DNA of 64,000 nt from Erwinia sp. OLFS4 (lineage in GTDB: Bacteria > Pseudomonadota > Gammaproteobacteria > Enterobacterales > Enterobacteriaceae). Shown piece by piece: positions 45,092 to 56,511 of the stretch. How positions within the stretch are numbered: position 1 is the stretch's first letter; the number at the start of each line of letters is the position of its first letter. The notes under the pieces were generated by a model, which made no database searches, was not told the DNA's origin, and saw only the letters and a program-made list of their open reading frames with translations. The stretch is from positions 1-64,000 of the forward strand of contig NZ_MOMB01000045.1 of NCBI RefSeq assembly GCF_002752165.1, given 5' to 3'. Both the position numbers and the translations under genes were made by a program.

Positions 45092-45819
45092 TCGCGCTGG
45101 CGTATCCATGAAAAGCGCTGCTGATAGCCGTGGCCAAAATGGCTGTTACGTCGGTAGCTGGCGTTGGCTTCTGCGGTACAGTAAGTGCAAATGTCGAGCT
45201 GTTCGATGTTTGCTGGCGGCAGTCCCCAGCTTTCGGCCATCCGCTGCGCCAGCAGCGGTAAATTGAACCAGACGCCGTTTTGCCGGGCGCTGGCCTGAGG
45301 ACGCCGGGCTAGCGGATTGTGCGGTTGCTGAGTGGTCCAGGGGAGTACGGGGCTCAAGCGGACGAGGACAGGCTGCTGCTGTAATTCCGCAATCATCTGT
45401 TGACCTAATTCATAGCAGCAGGGGCCGATTGCCGGGCCAATAACCAACAGCAGGCTCTCTCGTTTCGCGCCCAGCTGGCAGAGTTTATTCATCACATTAA
45501 TATGGATGCCGGCACTGATTCCCCGCAGCCCGCCGTGGGCGGCCGCGACCCGACGCTGATCGCGATCAACCATCAATATTGGAAGGCAGTCGGCAGTGTA
45601 AACCGCCACTGGCCGGCTATCACTGGCGATCACCGCATCGCCCTGGCAGTTTTTAGCCGGAAACGCCTGCTGACTCGTCAGTACCGTGGCGCTGTGGCGT
45701 TGATGACCATAGGCTGCCTCTTTCGGAGGCGGCGTGCCAGCTGGCATAAACTGATACTCAACCCATGGCAGCGCATCCAGCAGGTGGGAACGGTAAACGG
45801 TGGCAGTCGCCGGCATCAT
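45088..45819 (-). CDS. Laccase-domain (YfiH/PgeF-like) protein
   Basis: This 243-residue cytoplasmic protein of the multicopper polyphenol oxidase family PF02578 has the conserved histidine/cysteine residues in [24 protein letters not shown] and [12 protein letters not shown]. Relatives act as purine nucleoside phosphorylase/adenosine deaminase-type enzymes (bacterial YlmD/FAMIN family) or as peptidoglycan-editing factors (E. coli YfiH). It is probably an extra paralogue, because the usual yfiH locus is elsewhere in enterobacteria. It is convergent with rlmG (4-base overlap) and separates it from fadH. Confidence 0.85.
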   Translation of the reverse strand: MMPATATVYRSHLLDALPWVEYQFMPAGTPPPKEAAYGHQRHSATVLTSQQAFPAKNCQGDAVIASDSRPVAVYTADCLPILMVDRDQRRVAAAHGGLRGISAGIHINVMNKLCQLGAKRESLLLVIGPAIGPCCYELGQQMIAELQQQPVLVRLSPVLPWTTQQPHNPLARRPQASARQNGVWFNLPLLAQRMAESWGLPPANIEQLDICTYCTAEANASYRRNSHFGHGYQQRFSWIRQRD

Positions 45820-45927
45820 TATTGCACCCTGTGGTTAACAGCAAAGTAATGATTCTGCCAGCTTAGCGGCGAAATGCGATATTTTTTGCAGCCGACGAGC
45901 AAATAACCGGTTGCCGCCAGCCTGTAC

Positions 45928-47985
<2,058 letters not shown>

Positions 47986-48061
47986 TCATCAGCTTGCAAA
48001 CCCGGGCATTACCGGAGTGTGACCGGACGCGAAAACTGGCGCTGCCGGTCGGCGTTTTTTC

Positions 48062-48664
48062 TCAGCCGTTGGTGGTTAGTTGTTCGAAGGCCATGCCGCT
48101 GACATGGTTCTCTTCATAATAATATTGCAGGACATTAGCAGTACTCTCATCTTTTGAGTCAACGCGGGTTTCAAACTGCTGACAGTTACCGTGTGTTGAC
48201 GGGGCGATCCTGAAATAATCGGCGATTTCCCGGCGTGTGGCACCGAGAGAAGGGACAGTTACCCCCGAGAGATAGATAGGCCTGGCCGGCACGTCGCAAT
48301 GGGCTTTGTGGTCGATTGCACTCAGCATAATCGAGGATAAGTTACCGTGTTCAATGTCAGTACGGGAAATAAACCACCAGGTCAGGTTTTCTGCCTGTGA
48401 GTGATAGCATAGCCATTCGGCACCATCATTTTTCTGAATTTCGCCTTTGAACTGCTGCTGAATATCTTTAAGGGTGGTGCGTTCCAGCACAATGGGGAAG
48501 TTACGTGAGCGAAATTTCGCCGGCAGCAATCGCTCACTGTCAATTCTGGCTGCCGGTGTTGCACAGCGGCCGCCATAATGACGGGCAAAATCGTTCAGCG
48601 TTGCGGCCAGAACCTGCTGACTGAGGAATGTGCCACACAATACTGCAAAGAGAAATTTACTCAT
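48062..48664 (-). CDS. Secreted protein of unknown function
   Basis: This protein is about 200 residues, with a signal peptide (MSKFLFAVLCGTFLSQQVLA-A, cleavage near 20) and five cysteines in the mature part that could form disulfides. No transmembrane segment follows. I do not recognise a family. The neighbours (fadH upstream in the minus direction, a SelW-like gene beyond) give no functional hint. The ATG at 48664 gives a cleaner signal sequence than the one two codons earlier. Confidence 0.75.
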   Translation of the reverse strand: MSKFLFAVLCGTFLSQQVLAATLNDFARHYGGRCATPAARIDSERLLPAKFRSRNFPIVLERTTLKDIQQQFKGEIQKNDGAEWLCYHSQAENLTWWFISRTDIEHGNLSSIMLSAIDHKAHCDVPARPIYLSGVTVPSLGATRREIADYFRIAPSTHGNCQQFETRVDSKDESTANVLQYYYEENHVSGMAFEQLTTNG

Positions 48665-48886
48665 TATCATTACCGTCCGATCAGAGGAGACCAGGGTACG
48701 CGTCCACGTCCCCTGGTCTCATCCGGCCGGGAATACATTCTTAAAGGGCGTTTAATATCCATCTTATTAAACGCTTCTGCCGCGCATTCCGATTGCAGAT
48801 TGAAGCGAAATAGCAGCTTGTTATGTTACTGCATGCTGTGCACAGCTGGTCGTCAAAACCGGCGATAATATCCGACGAGACAGCGA

Positions 48887-49177
48887 TTACGGTGTTTTAC
48901 TTTCTCTGCCATGCGCTGGCGCTTTATCCGGGAAATACAGTGCGCAAAGACGCTGTTTTAAGGTCGCAGCGTCCGGAAAACCGCCGTCGCGTTTGCGCTC
49001 CCAGATCAGCTGCTGATTGGCGGTAATTTCATAGACACCGCCGGTAGCCGGTTTCAGAGTGACCGAGGCCAGTTCATCGGCAAAACTGTTGGGTAACTCC
49101 TGCGCTATCCAGGCCGCTCTTAGCAGCCAGTTACATTGCACACAATACCGGATAGTAATTGCTGGTTGTGTTGTCAT
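48887..49177 (-). CDS. SelT/SelW/SelH (Rdx) family redox protein
   Basis: This 96-residue thioredoxin-like protein has the Rdx-family redox motif CVQC in IRYCVQCNWLLRAAW. ATGGVYEI, LIWERKRDGGFP and LKQRLCALYFP follow, all typical of bacterial SelW homologues. Cysteine stands where selenoproteins carry selenocysteine, so no UGA recoding is needed. I chose the start at 49177 (MTTQPAITIRYC), which has GAG 6 bases upstream, over longer readings without homology. Confidence 0.85.
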   Translation of the reverse strand: MTTQPAITIRYCVQCNWLLRAAWIAQELPNSFADELASVTLKPATGGVYEITANQQLIWERKRDGGFPDAATLKQRLCALYFPDKAPAHGRESKTP

Positions 49178-49515
49178 GGCGGACTCATTCATCGCATAAA
49201 ACGCGTTGATTATTTGATGTTTGTAAAAGAGTAGCAATGCCTGCGTCACAAATAAAAGTGCAAACCACGCTTCTTTACATAAATGTGTGTCGTATCGGTT
49301 TTTTTATCGCGTCAGCGTGTCATATCATGGCATAAAGGTTATTGATAGTGATTATCATTTGTATTATCTTTCTCTTCCGTAACAGGTTCTCACTTCAGAA
49401 GTACCGTGTAGGTCGTTTAATCTTCTTTTTTCGCGCCGCACTGGCGGGCGAATGTTAATTTTTCGCATAACACCAGCAATGGTTGAGCGCCCAATAACTA
49501 TGACAGGGTTCAGCT
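49178..49515. other. Promoter region of the heme uptake operon
   Basis: These 338 bases contain no gene. They hold the divergent promoters of the SelW-like gene and hmuR, and the Fur-box-like site at 49344. About 150 bases separate that site from the hmuR start, so the operon has a fairly long leader. Confidence 0.5.
49344..49362 (+). promoter_or_regulatory. Fur box upstream of hmuR
   Basis: GATAGTGATTATCATTTGT matches the Fur consensus at 14 of 19 positions, and the overlapping tgattatcatttgtattatc extends the similarity. Iron-dependent repression is typical for heme uptake operons. Confidence 0.72.
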
Positions 49516-51918
49516 ATGCTCAATACGTCTATTAAGCAAGGATCGCTTCCTCTGCGTGCGCTCATTGGTACGCTTATCGCGATGAGCGTTCAGGCCAGTG
49601 CCGAACAACAGGCCGCAGGCGCGACGCTAAATAAAAATGCGCAGTCGGCTTCGGTTAAAAACCGGCGTGTAACCAGTACGTCCTCTGACGAACCCTCAAT
49701 GATGGTAACGGCCCCGTTACCAGAGAAGAAAGCCGGGTCGCATACCCGTATTAGCGCTGAACAGATGCAGCAAATTGGTGGCGATGATTTTGGCACTATT
49801 ATGCGCTACCAGCCGCTGGTTTCGGCCACCGGCGTCAGCGGCGGGTCTGCGGTTGGCAAAAGTGGTTTCGATCGCGGTGGCTATACCGGATACAACATTC
49901 GTGGTCTGGAAAGTAATCGCGTCGGAATTGACGTTGACGGTATTCCGTTGCCAAATGCAACCGGACGCAGTTATGCCAGCCGGGCGGGGGTGAATACTTT
50001 TGGCATCGGTCGTGATTATATCGACCCCTATATGTATCGCCACGTTGATATTGCTGCTGGCGCGACTTCAACCGACCAGGCGAATACCGCTATCGGCGGA
50101 ACGGTTTCTTTTGCGCCCAAATCTGCTGATGATTTCCTGCATCCGGGGAAAGATCACTATTTCGGCTATCAGAGTGATTATGACTCTGCCAGCCGCAGCT
50201 GGCACAACGGCCTGACGGCTGCCGCCGGCGACAGTACTTTACGGGGTATTTTTGTTTTCAGCCGCCGCGATGGGCAGCAAACGCAGAATAACAGCGGTAT
50301 TCTCGACGCTTATCCGGCCAACTGGCATTCTAACGCGTTAATGGCGTCTGCAATCTGGCAGCCCGATGATCGGCACAAGCTAACCGGTACCGCCGATTAT
50401 TATCATAAAACCAACCATACGCATTACGACACCTGGGATACCTCGGGTAACAGTATTATTGGCACCTCCCATCAGCAGAGCGATACCCGGCGTTTAGGCT
50501 TGTCGCTTCGCGATGAGTGGTCACCGTTTAACAATTGGGTCGATACCGTTGATACCCGGTTGTTCTGGCAGCAGACGCAGGCGCATGATAATACGCTGAT
50601 ACCGACCAACAGTAGCACAGCGGGGCGTGTTTATTCCGATTACAACGTCGATACGCTGGGAGTGGAAAGCCGCCTGAGTAAAAACTGGGGGCGCCATGAC
50701 TTTAGTGCCGGTGCTAATGCCCGCTTTGAAAGTGCCAGACGTCCTTTCCGCCAGGAGCCAGCGCCTTCGACTTACAGCGTTATCACCCGGCCACAGGCCG
50801 ATAGCCGGACCACGGTGCTCGGTGGTTTTGTTCAGGATAATATCCATTTTGACGTTGATCAGCACAATTTGTCGTTGATTCCCGGCGTGCGGGTTGTCCG
50901 TCAGCAAACCCGGGCGCGTAATCTGTCTGAGATGACGGCCAACAGCAGCGTACTGACCGAAGATGGCGTCAGCACACTGTATGGTAAAAGCTTTAGCGAT
51001 ACCCGCGTGCTGCCGTCGTTAACCCTTAGCTATGATCTGACGCCGACATTGATGACCTATTTGCAGTATAAGCGTGGTACGCAGTTCCCTGATGCCAGCC
51101 AGCTATACGGCTCCTGGAATCTGGGCGCGTCTTATGCCGGACAGCAGCAGTATGCGCTGATTGGCAATACCGATCTGAAAACGGAAAGCAGTAACGATCT
51201 TGAATGGGGCCTGAAAGGTACGCTCACTGAAGGTGTTACCTTCAGTAGTGCGCTGTTTTATAACGATTATGACAACTTTATCGCTTATACCCGCTATACC
51301 CGTGCCGCTAGCCCGGAGAAATTCACCAATGTTCCGGCGAATATCTATACCGCGTATCGGGCAGAAAACCGTGATAAAGCATATATATACGGCGGAGAGC
51401 TGACGACGCGTATCCATTTCGGTACCTGGTTTAAAGCGGTAGATGGACTGAGCGCCACTCTGGCGTATGGCTATAGCCAGGGCAAAGCGAAATCCAGCTA
51501 TCTTGGCGATAAATATGTTGATCTTGACAGCGTGCCGCCGATGAAAGCCGTGCTGGGGCTGGCCTGGGATGATCCGGCCAGGCGTTATGGCGCCGCCATC
51601 ACGGCGACCTTTGTTAAAGGTAAGCAGGCGGTTGATACCAATCGTGAAGCATACAATAACAGCGGTTCGGCTATTACCAGCGGCAGTAAAGAATACGACC
51701 GCGTGCCGGGATACGGCCTGGTTGATCTGAGTGCCTGGTGGCAGGTACTCGATAACGTGAAACTCAGCGGCGGTATTTATAACCTGACCGATCGCAAGTA
51801 CTGGGATTACCTGAGCGATCGGCAGTTAACCAGTGTGACGAACCAGGACGGTTACGACAAAGCGCTGGCGGTGATGCCTGGCCGTACTTTTCAGCTGGGT
51901 GTGAACGTCGATTTCTGA
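49516..51918 (+). CDS. hmuR: TonB-dependent heme/hemoglobin receptor
   Basis: This 800-residue outer-membrane receptor has a signal peptide (about 1-29, ending QASA), a long N-terminal stretch before the TonB-box-like PSMMVTAPLP, and a plug domain with YNIRGLESNRVGIDVDGIPLP. The barrel contains YLQYKRGTQFPDASQLYGSW (similar to the FRAP/NPNL-type region) and a terminal phenylalanine. The operon partners hmuSTUV make heme the likely substrate. It is longer than Yersinia HmuR (about 690) and may be closer to hemoglobin receptors of the HutA/HgpB type; the symbol follows context. Confidence 0.85.
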   Translation: MLNTSIKQGSLPLRALIGTLIAMSVQASAEQQAAGATLNKNAQSASVKNRRVTSTSSDEPSMMVTAPLPEKKAGSHTRISAEQMQQIGGDDFGTIMRYQPLVSATGVSGGSAVGKSGFDRGGYTGYNIRGLESNRVGIDVDGIPLPNATGRSYASRAGVNTFGIGRDYIDPYMYRHVDIAAGATSTDQANTAIGGTVSFAPKSADDFLHPGKDHYFGYQSDYDSASRSWHNGLTAAAGDSTLRGIFVFSRRDGQQTQNNSGILDAYPANWHSNALMASAIWQPDDRHKLTGTADYYHKTNHTHYDTWDTSGNSIIGTSHQQSDTRRLGLSLRDEWSPFNNWVDTVDTRLFWQQTQAHDNTLIPTNSSTAGRVYSDYNVDTLGVESRLSKNWGRHDFSAGANARFESARRPFRQEPAPSTYSVITRPQADSRTTVLGGFVQDNIHFDVDQHNLSLIPGVRVVRQQTRARNLSEMTANSSVLTEDGVSTLYGKSFSDTRVLPSLTLSYDLTPTLMTYLQYKRGTQFPDASQLYGSWNLGASYAGQQQYALIGNTDLKTESSNDLEWGLKGTLTEGVTFSSALFYNDYDNFIAYTRYTRAASPEKFTNVPANIYTAYRAENRDKAYIYGGELTTRIHFGTWFKAVDGLSATLAYGYSQGKAKSSYLGDKYVDLDSVPPMKAVLGLAWDDPARRYGAAITATFVKGKQAVDTNREAYNNSGSAITSGSKEYDRVPGYGLVDLSAWWQVLDNVKLSGGIYNLTDRKYWDYLSDRQLTSVTNQDGYDKALAVMPGRTFQLGVNVDF

Positions 51919-51961
51919 TGCGTTAGCGCAGCCGTAAGGCTGCGCGACTTAAGGAGAAAAT

Positions 51962-52993
51962 ATGAGCCAACTTTATCAACAGTATCTGGCATTAAAAACC
52001 GCCGAACCCAAAAAATATGCCCGTGAACTCGCTGCACACATGGGGATCAGCGAAGCCAGGCTGGCAATGGCGCGCTGTGGTCATGATGCCCAGGCGTTGA
52101 AAACAGATGTGCGTCAACTGCTCGGCGCATTGTCTGCGCTGGGTGAAACCAAATCTATTACCCGCAATGCGTATGCGGTGCATGAAATTATTGGTCGTTA
52201 TGACAATCTGCATCTTGGTAATCATGCTGGACTGGTACTGAATCCGCGGGCGCTCGATCTGCGGTTATTCCCTGAGCAGTGGCATAGTGCGTTCGCCTTA
52301 CGGGAAGCCAGCGCACGCGGGGAACGACACAGTATTCAGTTTTTTGACACCCACGGTGATGCGGTACTAAAAGTTTATGCCACCGATAACACCGATATGC
52401 TTGCCTGGCAAAGTCTGGTCGGGCGCTTTAGTCACCCGGGGGGGCCTGCGCTCAATCTGACAACGCCGGAACCAGCATGTTTCAATCCGCAGCCCGACGT
52501 ACAGCGGATTGAACAGGAGTGGCGGGCGATGAGCGACGTCCATCAGTTTTTCTCACTACTGAAACGCCATAATATCTCGCGCCAGCAAGCGTTCAGCGCG
52601 GTGGCGGACGATCTGGCTTATCGGGTAGACAATCAGGCGCTGGCACGGCTGTTACGTCTGGCAAAAGAAGACGGGAATGAGATTATGATTTTCGTTGGCA
52701 ACCGCGGCTGCACACAAATTTTTACCGGTGTGGTTGAAAGTCTGAAATCAGCACAGGGCTGGCTGAACATTTTTAATCCGGCGTTTACTCTGCATCTGCA
52801 GGAAACGCAGATTGCCGAAAGCTGGGTGACGCGTAAGCCGACAGACCATGATTTTGTCACCAGCCTGGAGTTGTTTGCTGCTGATGGAACGCAAATAGCC
52901 CAGTTGTATGGCCAGCGTAGTGAGGGGCAGGCTGAACAGGCGCGCTGGCGGCAGCAGCTGGCTACGCTGAATAATGCAGGAGAGATGGCATGA
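51962..52993 (+). CDS. hmuS: Hemin-degrading factor HmuS
   Basis: This 343-residue HemS/ChuS/HmuS family protein has the usual internal duplication. Each half ends in a similar sheet (IQFFDTHGDAVLKVYATDN and LELFAADGTQIAQLYGQRS). E. coli ChuS and relatives bind heme and cleave it to release iron in the cytoplasm. The gene follows the receptor by 43 bases and overlaps hmuT by 4. Confidence 0.93.
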   Translation: MSQLYQQYLALKTAEPKKYARELAAHMGISEARLAMARCGHDAQALKTDVRQLLGALSALGETKSITRNAYAVHEIIGRYDNLHLGNHAGLVLNPRALDLRLFPEQWHSAFALREASARGERHSIQFFDTHGDAVLKVYATDNTDMLAWQSLVGRFSHPGGPALNLTTPEPACFNPQPDVQRIEQEWRAMSDVHQFFSLLKRHNISRQQAFSAVADDLAYRVDNQALARLLRLAKEDGNEIMIFVGNRGCTQIFTGVVESLKSAQGWLNIFNPAFTLHLQETQIAESWVTRKPTDHDFVTSLELFAADGTQIAQLYGQRSEGQAEQARWRQQLATLNNAGEMA

Positions 52994-53805
52994 AAGCCTG
53001 GCTGCTGCTGGTGCTGTTCACCTTTGCGGCAAACGCAGGTGACCGGGTGGTTTCCATTGGCGGTGACGTGACGCAAATTGTCTATGCACTGGGTGCCCAG
53101 CAGCTGCTGGTTGCGCGCGACAGCACCAGCCTGCATCCAGCACAGGCGGCCACGCTGCCAGACGTGGGTTATATGCGCCAGCTGAATGCAGAAGGAATTC
53201 TGGCGTTAAAGCCCACGCTGGTATTGACCAGCGCGCTGGCAAAACCTTCTCTGGCACTGGAACAGATTGCCCGGGCAGGGGTAAAGGTGGTGATGGTGCC
53301 AGGCGATCCGCATCTGGCGGTGATAAACACAAAAGTCGCCACTATTGCTAAAGCGCTGCATAAAGAAATCGAGGGACAGCGGTTAACGCAACATATTACT
53401 CAGCTGTTGTCACAGATGCCGCAGCAGCCACTGGCAGTAAAAGTGCTGTTTATCATGAACCACAGCGGCATGAACAGTATGGCTGCCGGGACAGAGACTG
53501 CCGCCGATGCGGCTATCAGGAGTGCCGGATTAATCAATGCCATGAGTAACATCCGGCACTATCAGCCTCTTTCACAGGAAGGGGTGGTGGCCAGCGCGCC
53601 GCAGCTGGTGGTAGTCGGTGAGTCCGGCGTGCAGGCGCTGGGGGGAGAGAATGCTATCTGGCGGCTGCCTGGCCTGGCACTGACCCCGGCAGGAAAAGCA
53701 CGTCGACTGCTGGTGGTTGATGATATGGCGTTGCTGGGATTTGGTCTTGACACGCCGCAGGCGATCCTGCGCCTGCGTCAGGCAGCCCAACAGGTGCAGC
53801 CATGA
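52990..53805 (+). CDS. hmuT: Heme ABC transporter periplasmic binding protein HmuT
   Basis: This 271-residue class III binding protein has a short signal peptide (cleavage after ANA, residue 15) and the TroA-like opening RVVSIGGDVTQIVYALG. It contains the conserved tyrosine-bearing DVGYMRQLNAEGI region, typical of heme-binding HmuT/ShuT, where a tyrosine ligates heme. It overlaps hmuS and hmuU by 4 bases each. Confidence 0.93.
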   Translation: MKAWLLLVLFTFAANAGDRVVSIGGDVTQIVYALGAQQLLVARDSTSLHPAQAATLPDVGYMRQLNAEGILALKPTLVLTSALAKPSLALEQIARAGVKVVMVPGDPHLAVINTKVATIAKALHKEIEGQRLTQHITQLLSQMPQQPLAVKVLFIMNHSGMNSMAAGTETAADAAIRSAGLINAMSNIRHYQPLSQEGVVASAPQLVVVGESGVQALGGENAIWRLPGLALTPAGKARRLLVVDDMALLGFGLDTPQAILRLRQAAQQVQP

Positions 53806-54809
53806 AGGAAAGCCACCCGCGGCGCTGGCTGGCGCTGATGTTGTTACTGATGCTATTGATGATGATTCTGGCCGCTAATATCGGTGCCATGCGTCTGACT
53901 CTGAGCCAGGTCTGGCGCCAACCTGGCGACAGTATTGCCTGGCAGGTCTGGTGGACTATCCGCTTACCGCGCGTGTTGCTGGCAGTACTGGTTGGAGGGG
54001 CACTGGCGATGTCAGGCGGCATTATGCAAGGATTATTCCGTAATCCGCTGGCCGATCCCGGGCTGCTGGGTATCAGTGGCGGGGCAGCGCTGACCGTGGC
54101 GCTGTCGGTGGTGTTTTCGTTGACCTCATGGTTTCCCGGTACGCTGGCGTTATGGCTACCAACACTGGCTGCATTTATTGGCAGCCTGGCGGTAACGCTG
54201 GTTATTTTCGCACTTAGCCGCGATGGCAGTGGTTCCCTGGCCCGTCTGCTACTGGTCGGGGTCGCTATTAATGCGTTGTGTGGCTCGGCGGTAGGCGTTC
54301 TTTCCTGGTTAAGTAGCGATCAGCAATTGCGTCAGCTTTCGTTATGGGGAATGGGCAGTCTTGGCCAGGCTCAGTGGTCACTGGTTTTGCCCTGTGCCAG
54401 CCTGATGCTGCCGGTAATGCTGCTGGTCCAGCGGCTTACCCGCCGCCTGAATCTGCTGCAACTGGGGGAAGAAGAGGCACACTATCTTGGCGTTGATGTG
54501 GCGCTTACTCAGCGTCAGCTATTGGTGCTGAGTGCCTTACTGGTAGCAGCTTCAGTGGCGGTCAGCGGGATTATTGGTTTTGTCGGGTTGGTTGTGCCGC
54601 ATCTGATGCGTATGTGTCTTGGGGGCGACCATCGCTGGATGCTGCCTGGTTCGGTGCTGGCGGGTGCTATGCTGCTGTTGCTGGCGGATACGCTTGCACG
54701 TACTTTGGTTGCACCGGCCGAAATGCCCGTTGGCCTGATGACCAGCCTGATTGGTGGACCGTGGTTTCTCTGGCTGATTCTGAGACGTCCGGCAGGTGAA
54801 CATGACTGA
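53802..54809 (+). CDS. hmuU: Heme ABC transporter permease HmuU
   Basis: This 335-residue FecCD/BtuC-family permease has about nine to ten helices, [19 protein letters not shown] in the first third, and the ATPase-contact region IIGFVGLVVPHLMRMCLGGD. It forms a homodimer that works with HmuV. Confidence 0.93.
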   Translation: MKESHPRRWLALMLLLMLLMMILAANIGAMRLTLSQVWRQPGDSIAWQVWWTIRLPRVLLAVLVGGALAMSGGIMQGLFRNPLADPGLLGISGGAALTVALSVVFSLTSWFPGTLALWLPTLAAFIGSLAVTLVIFALSRDGSGSLARLLLVGVAINALCGSAVGVLSWLSSDQQLRQLSLWGMGSLGQAQWSLVLPCASLMLPVMLLVQRLTRRLNLLQLGEEEAHYLGVDVALTQRQLLVLSALLVAASVAVSGIIGFVGLVVPHLMRMCLGGDHRWMLPGSVLAGAMLLLLADTLARTLVAPAEMPVGLMTSLIGGPWFLWLILRRPAGEHD

Positions 54810-55596
54810 TTGCGACGATAATAATCGTCTGTCAGCGCAGACTATCAGCTACCGGGCGGCTAAGCGTACTCTGGTCGACCGGCTATCTGTGACGCTGGAA
54901 CCCGGTGAAATGGTTGCCCTTATTGGGCCAAATGGTGCCGGTAAGTCGACGCTGATGCGGTTGCTGAGTGGTTATCTGGCACCACACGATGGCCAGTGTG
55001 TTTTGCATGGCCAGTCTCTGACGGCGTGGTCACGGCAGGCGCTGGCACGACACCGAGCGGTGATGCGCCAGCAGCAGCACATTACTTTTGCGCTTAGCGT
55101 GCGAGACATTGTGGCAATGGGGCGTGCACCCTGGCCGGAACGTGACACGCAACGTATCGTCAGGCAGGTATTGGCACTGACTGATTGCACCAGTCTGGCG
55201 GGGCGGGATTTCCGCCAGCTTTCAGGTGGTGAACAGCAGCGGGTACAGCTGGCGCGGGCGCTGGCTCAGCTCTGGCAGGACGAAGGTCCGCGCGGCTGGT
55301 TATTTCTTGATGAACCCACTTCCGCGCTTGATCTTTATCATCAACAGCAGGCATTACGCCTGTTGCATCGCCTGACTCGTCAGGGCGCGCTGAGCGTTTG
55401 CTGTATTCTGCACGATCTTAATCTGGCTGCGCTCTGGGCCGATCGGATGATATTGATGCACAGTGGTAAACTGGTCGCCTGCGATACGCCAGCGGAGGTG
55501 ATGACGGCACCGTTACTTACCCGCTGGTATCAGGCCGATTTGCACATTTATAGCCATCCGCAGGAAAGGGTTCCGCAGGTAGCCCTGCGTCGTTAA
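54802..55596 (+). CDS. hmuV: Heme ABC transporter ATPase HmuV
   Basis: This 264-residue ABC ATPase has Walker A GPNGAGKST, signature LSGGEQQR, Walker B WLFLDEPTSALD and H-loop LHDLNLA. I chose the ATG at 54802 (AGG 5 bases upstream) rather than the GTG at 54796. It overlaps the end of hmuU by 8 bases and ends the hmu operon. Confidence 0.92.
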   Translation: MTDCDDNNRLSAQTISYRAAKRTLVDRLSVTLEPGEMVALIGPNGAGKSTLMRLLSGYLAPHDGQCVLHGQSLTAWSRQALARHRAVMRQQQHITFALSVRDIVAMGRAPWPERDTQRIVRQVLALTDCTSLAGRDFRQLSGGEQQRVQLARALAQLWQDEGPRGWLFLDEPTSALDLYHQQQALRLLHRLTRQGALSVCCILHDLNLAALWADRMILMHSGKLVACDTPAEVMTAPLLTRWYQADLHIYSHPQERVPQVALRR

Positions 55597-55682
55597 TCAT
55601 CATGGCTGAAAGCGGGGCTGCGCCATAGATCACAGCGAGCACAAACCAACATGTGAAGACGTTATGTCTGAGCGGAAAGCGG

Positions 55683-56045
55683 TTAACGTTTATCTGTGGA
55701 TTTTGGTGTAGGGGATTTCACGGAGGTCATTTCATACAGCCCTGTTGGATCCATGGCTTCAACGGCTTTTTGTAATTCTGCAAGAGCAAACTTGAGGGAG
55801 GCAACTTCCTCCCTCAGGGATTGTACTTCCTGTTCATGGGTCATGGTCCGGCTGGCTTTGGGGAATGCATGGAATACATCCTCAGCCAGAAACATGCGAA
55901 CCTGACGGTTATCAACGGTCACCAGCTGATATCTGAGACGACCACTGTTAATCGCGTTATAAATGGTTTTACGGCTGACCATCGCTAACGCGATGACATC
56001 GCTGATTCGTAGCATCTCTTGTGTTTGCTCTTCCGCCTCGCCCAT
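55683..56045 (-). CDS. Small HTH protein with C-terminal coiled coil, PTS-associated
   Basis: This 120-residue protein has an excisionase/MerR-like helix-turn-helix at about 10-55 (LRISDVIALAMVSRKTIYNAINSGRL, then a wing-like basic strand). A heptad-patterned helix follows at about 70-93 (EQEVQSLREEVASLKFALAEL), suited to dimerisation. No membrane or enzyme domain is present. It lies 11 bases after the IIA gene, so it is the last gene of the PTS operon and probably its regulator. The family is not one I can name. Confidence 0.7.
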   Translation of the reverse strand: MGEAEEQTQEMLRISDVIALAMVSRKTIYNAINSGRLRYQLVTVDNRQVRMFLAEDVFHAFPKASRTMTHEQEVQSLREEVASLKFALAELQKAVEAMDPTGLYEMTSVKSPTPKSTDKR

Positions 56046-56056
56046 AACAGGTTATT

Positions 56057-56509
56057 CTATCTTGTGACGATGGAATCCTTGAAGACTTTTGCGATTTCTT
56101 CTGGCGTCAGTGTCACAATCTGCTGAACCCGATCCCGATCGGACAGTAAAGCAAATAGCGACTGAATAATCGCTACTTTTTCACAATCGGGATCGATAGC
56201 CATCATGATAATGATCGCCGGTACCACAACCTGTTCTGGCTCATCTGTGCGGTGGAATTCTACACCGCATTGATTAATGCCAATAGCAAAGCCGGTCTGA
56301 TGTACATGTTCGAATTCAGTATGGGGGATCGCAATGCTATGGGTTTCCATAAAAATGCCGGTTGGATACACCTGTTCACGCGTTAATACGCCTTCAGCAA
56401 AAGAAGGTTTTACCAGGCCATCTGCCAGCAGGCTATCTGCCAGCTTTTGCAGCAGGGCACTGCGGCTAACCGGTTGGTCAAATATAAATATACGCTGGGC
56501 GCTGAACAT
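56057..56509 (-). CDS. PTS sugar transporter subunit IIA (fructose/mannitol, Gat-type)
   Basis: This 150-residue EIIA of the PTS_EIIA type 2 fold has its phosphorylated histidine probably in SIAIPHTEFEHV (near residue 61). The ATG at 56509 lies 2 bases after the IIC stop; the longer frame reads back into IIC. It would receive phosphate from HPr and pass it to the separately encoded IIB. Confidence 0.88.
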   Translation of the reverse strand: MFSAQRIFIFDQPVSRSALLQKLADSLLADGLVKPSFAEGVLTREQVYPTGIFMETHSIAIPHTEFEHVHQTGFAIGINQCGVEFHRTDEPEQVVVPAIIIMMAIDPDCEKVAIIQSLFALLSDRDRVQQIVTLTPEEIAKVFKDSIVTR

Positions 56510-56511
56510 GA

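Noticed and set aside
48887..49177. Possible selenoprotein
   Set aside because: The redox motif is CVQC with cysteine, and there is no in-frame TGA or nearby SECIS-like need.
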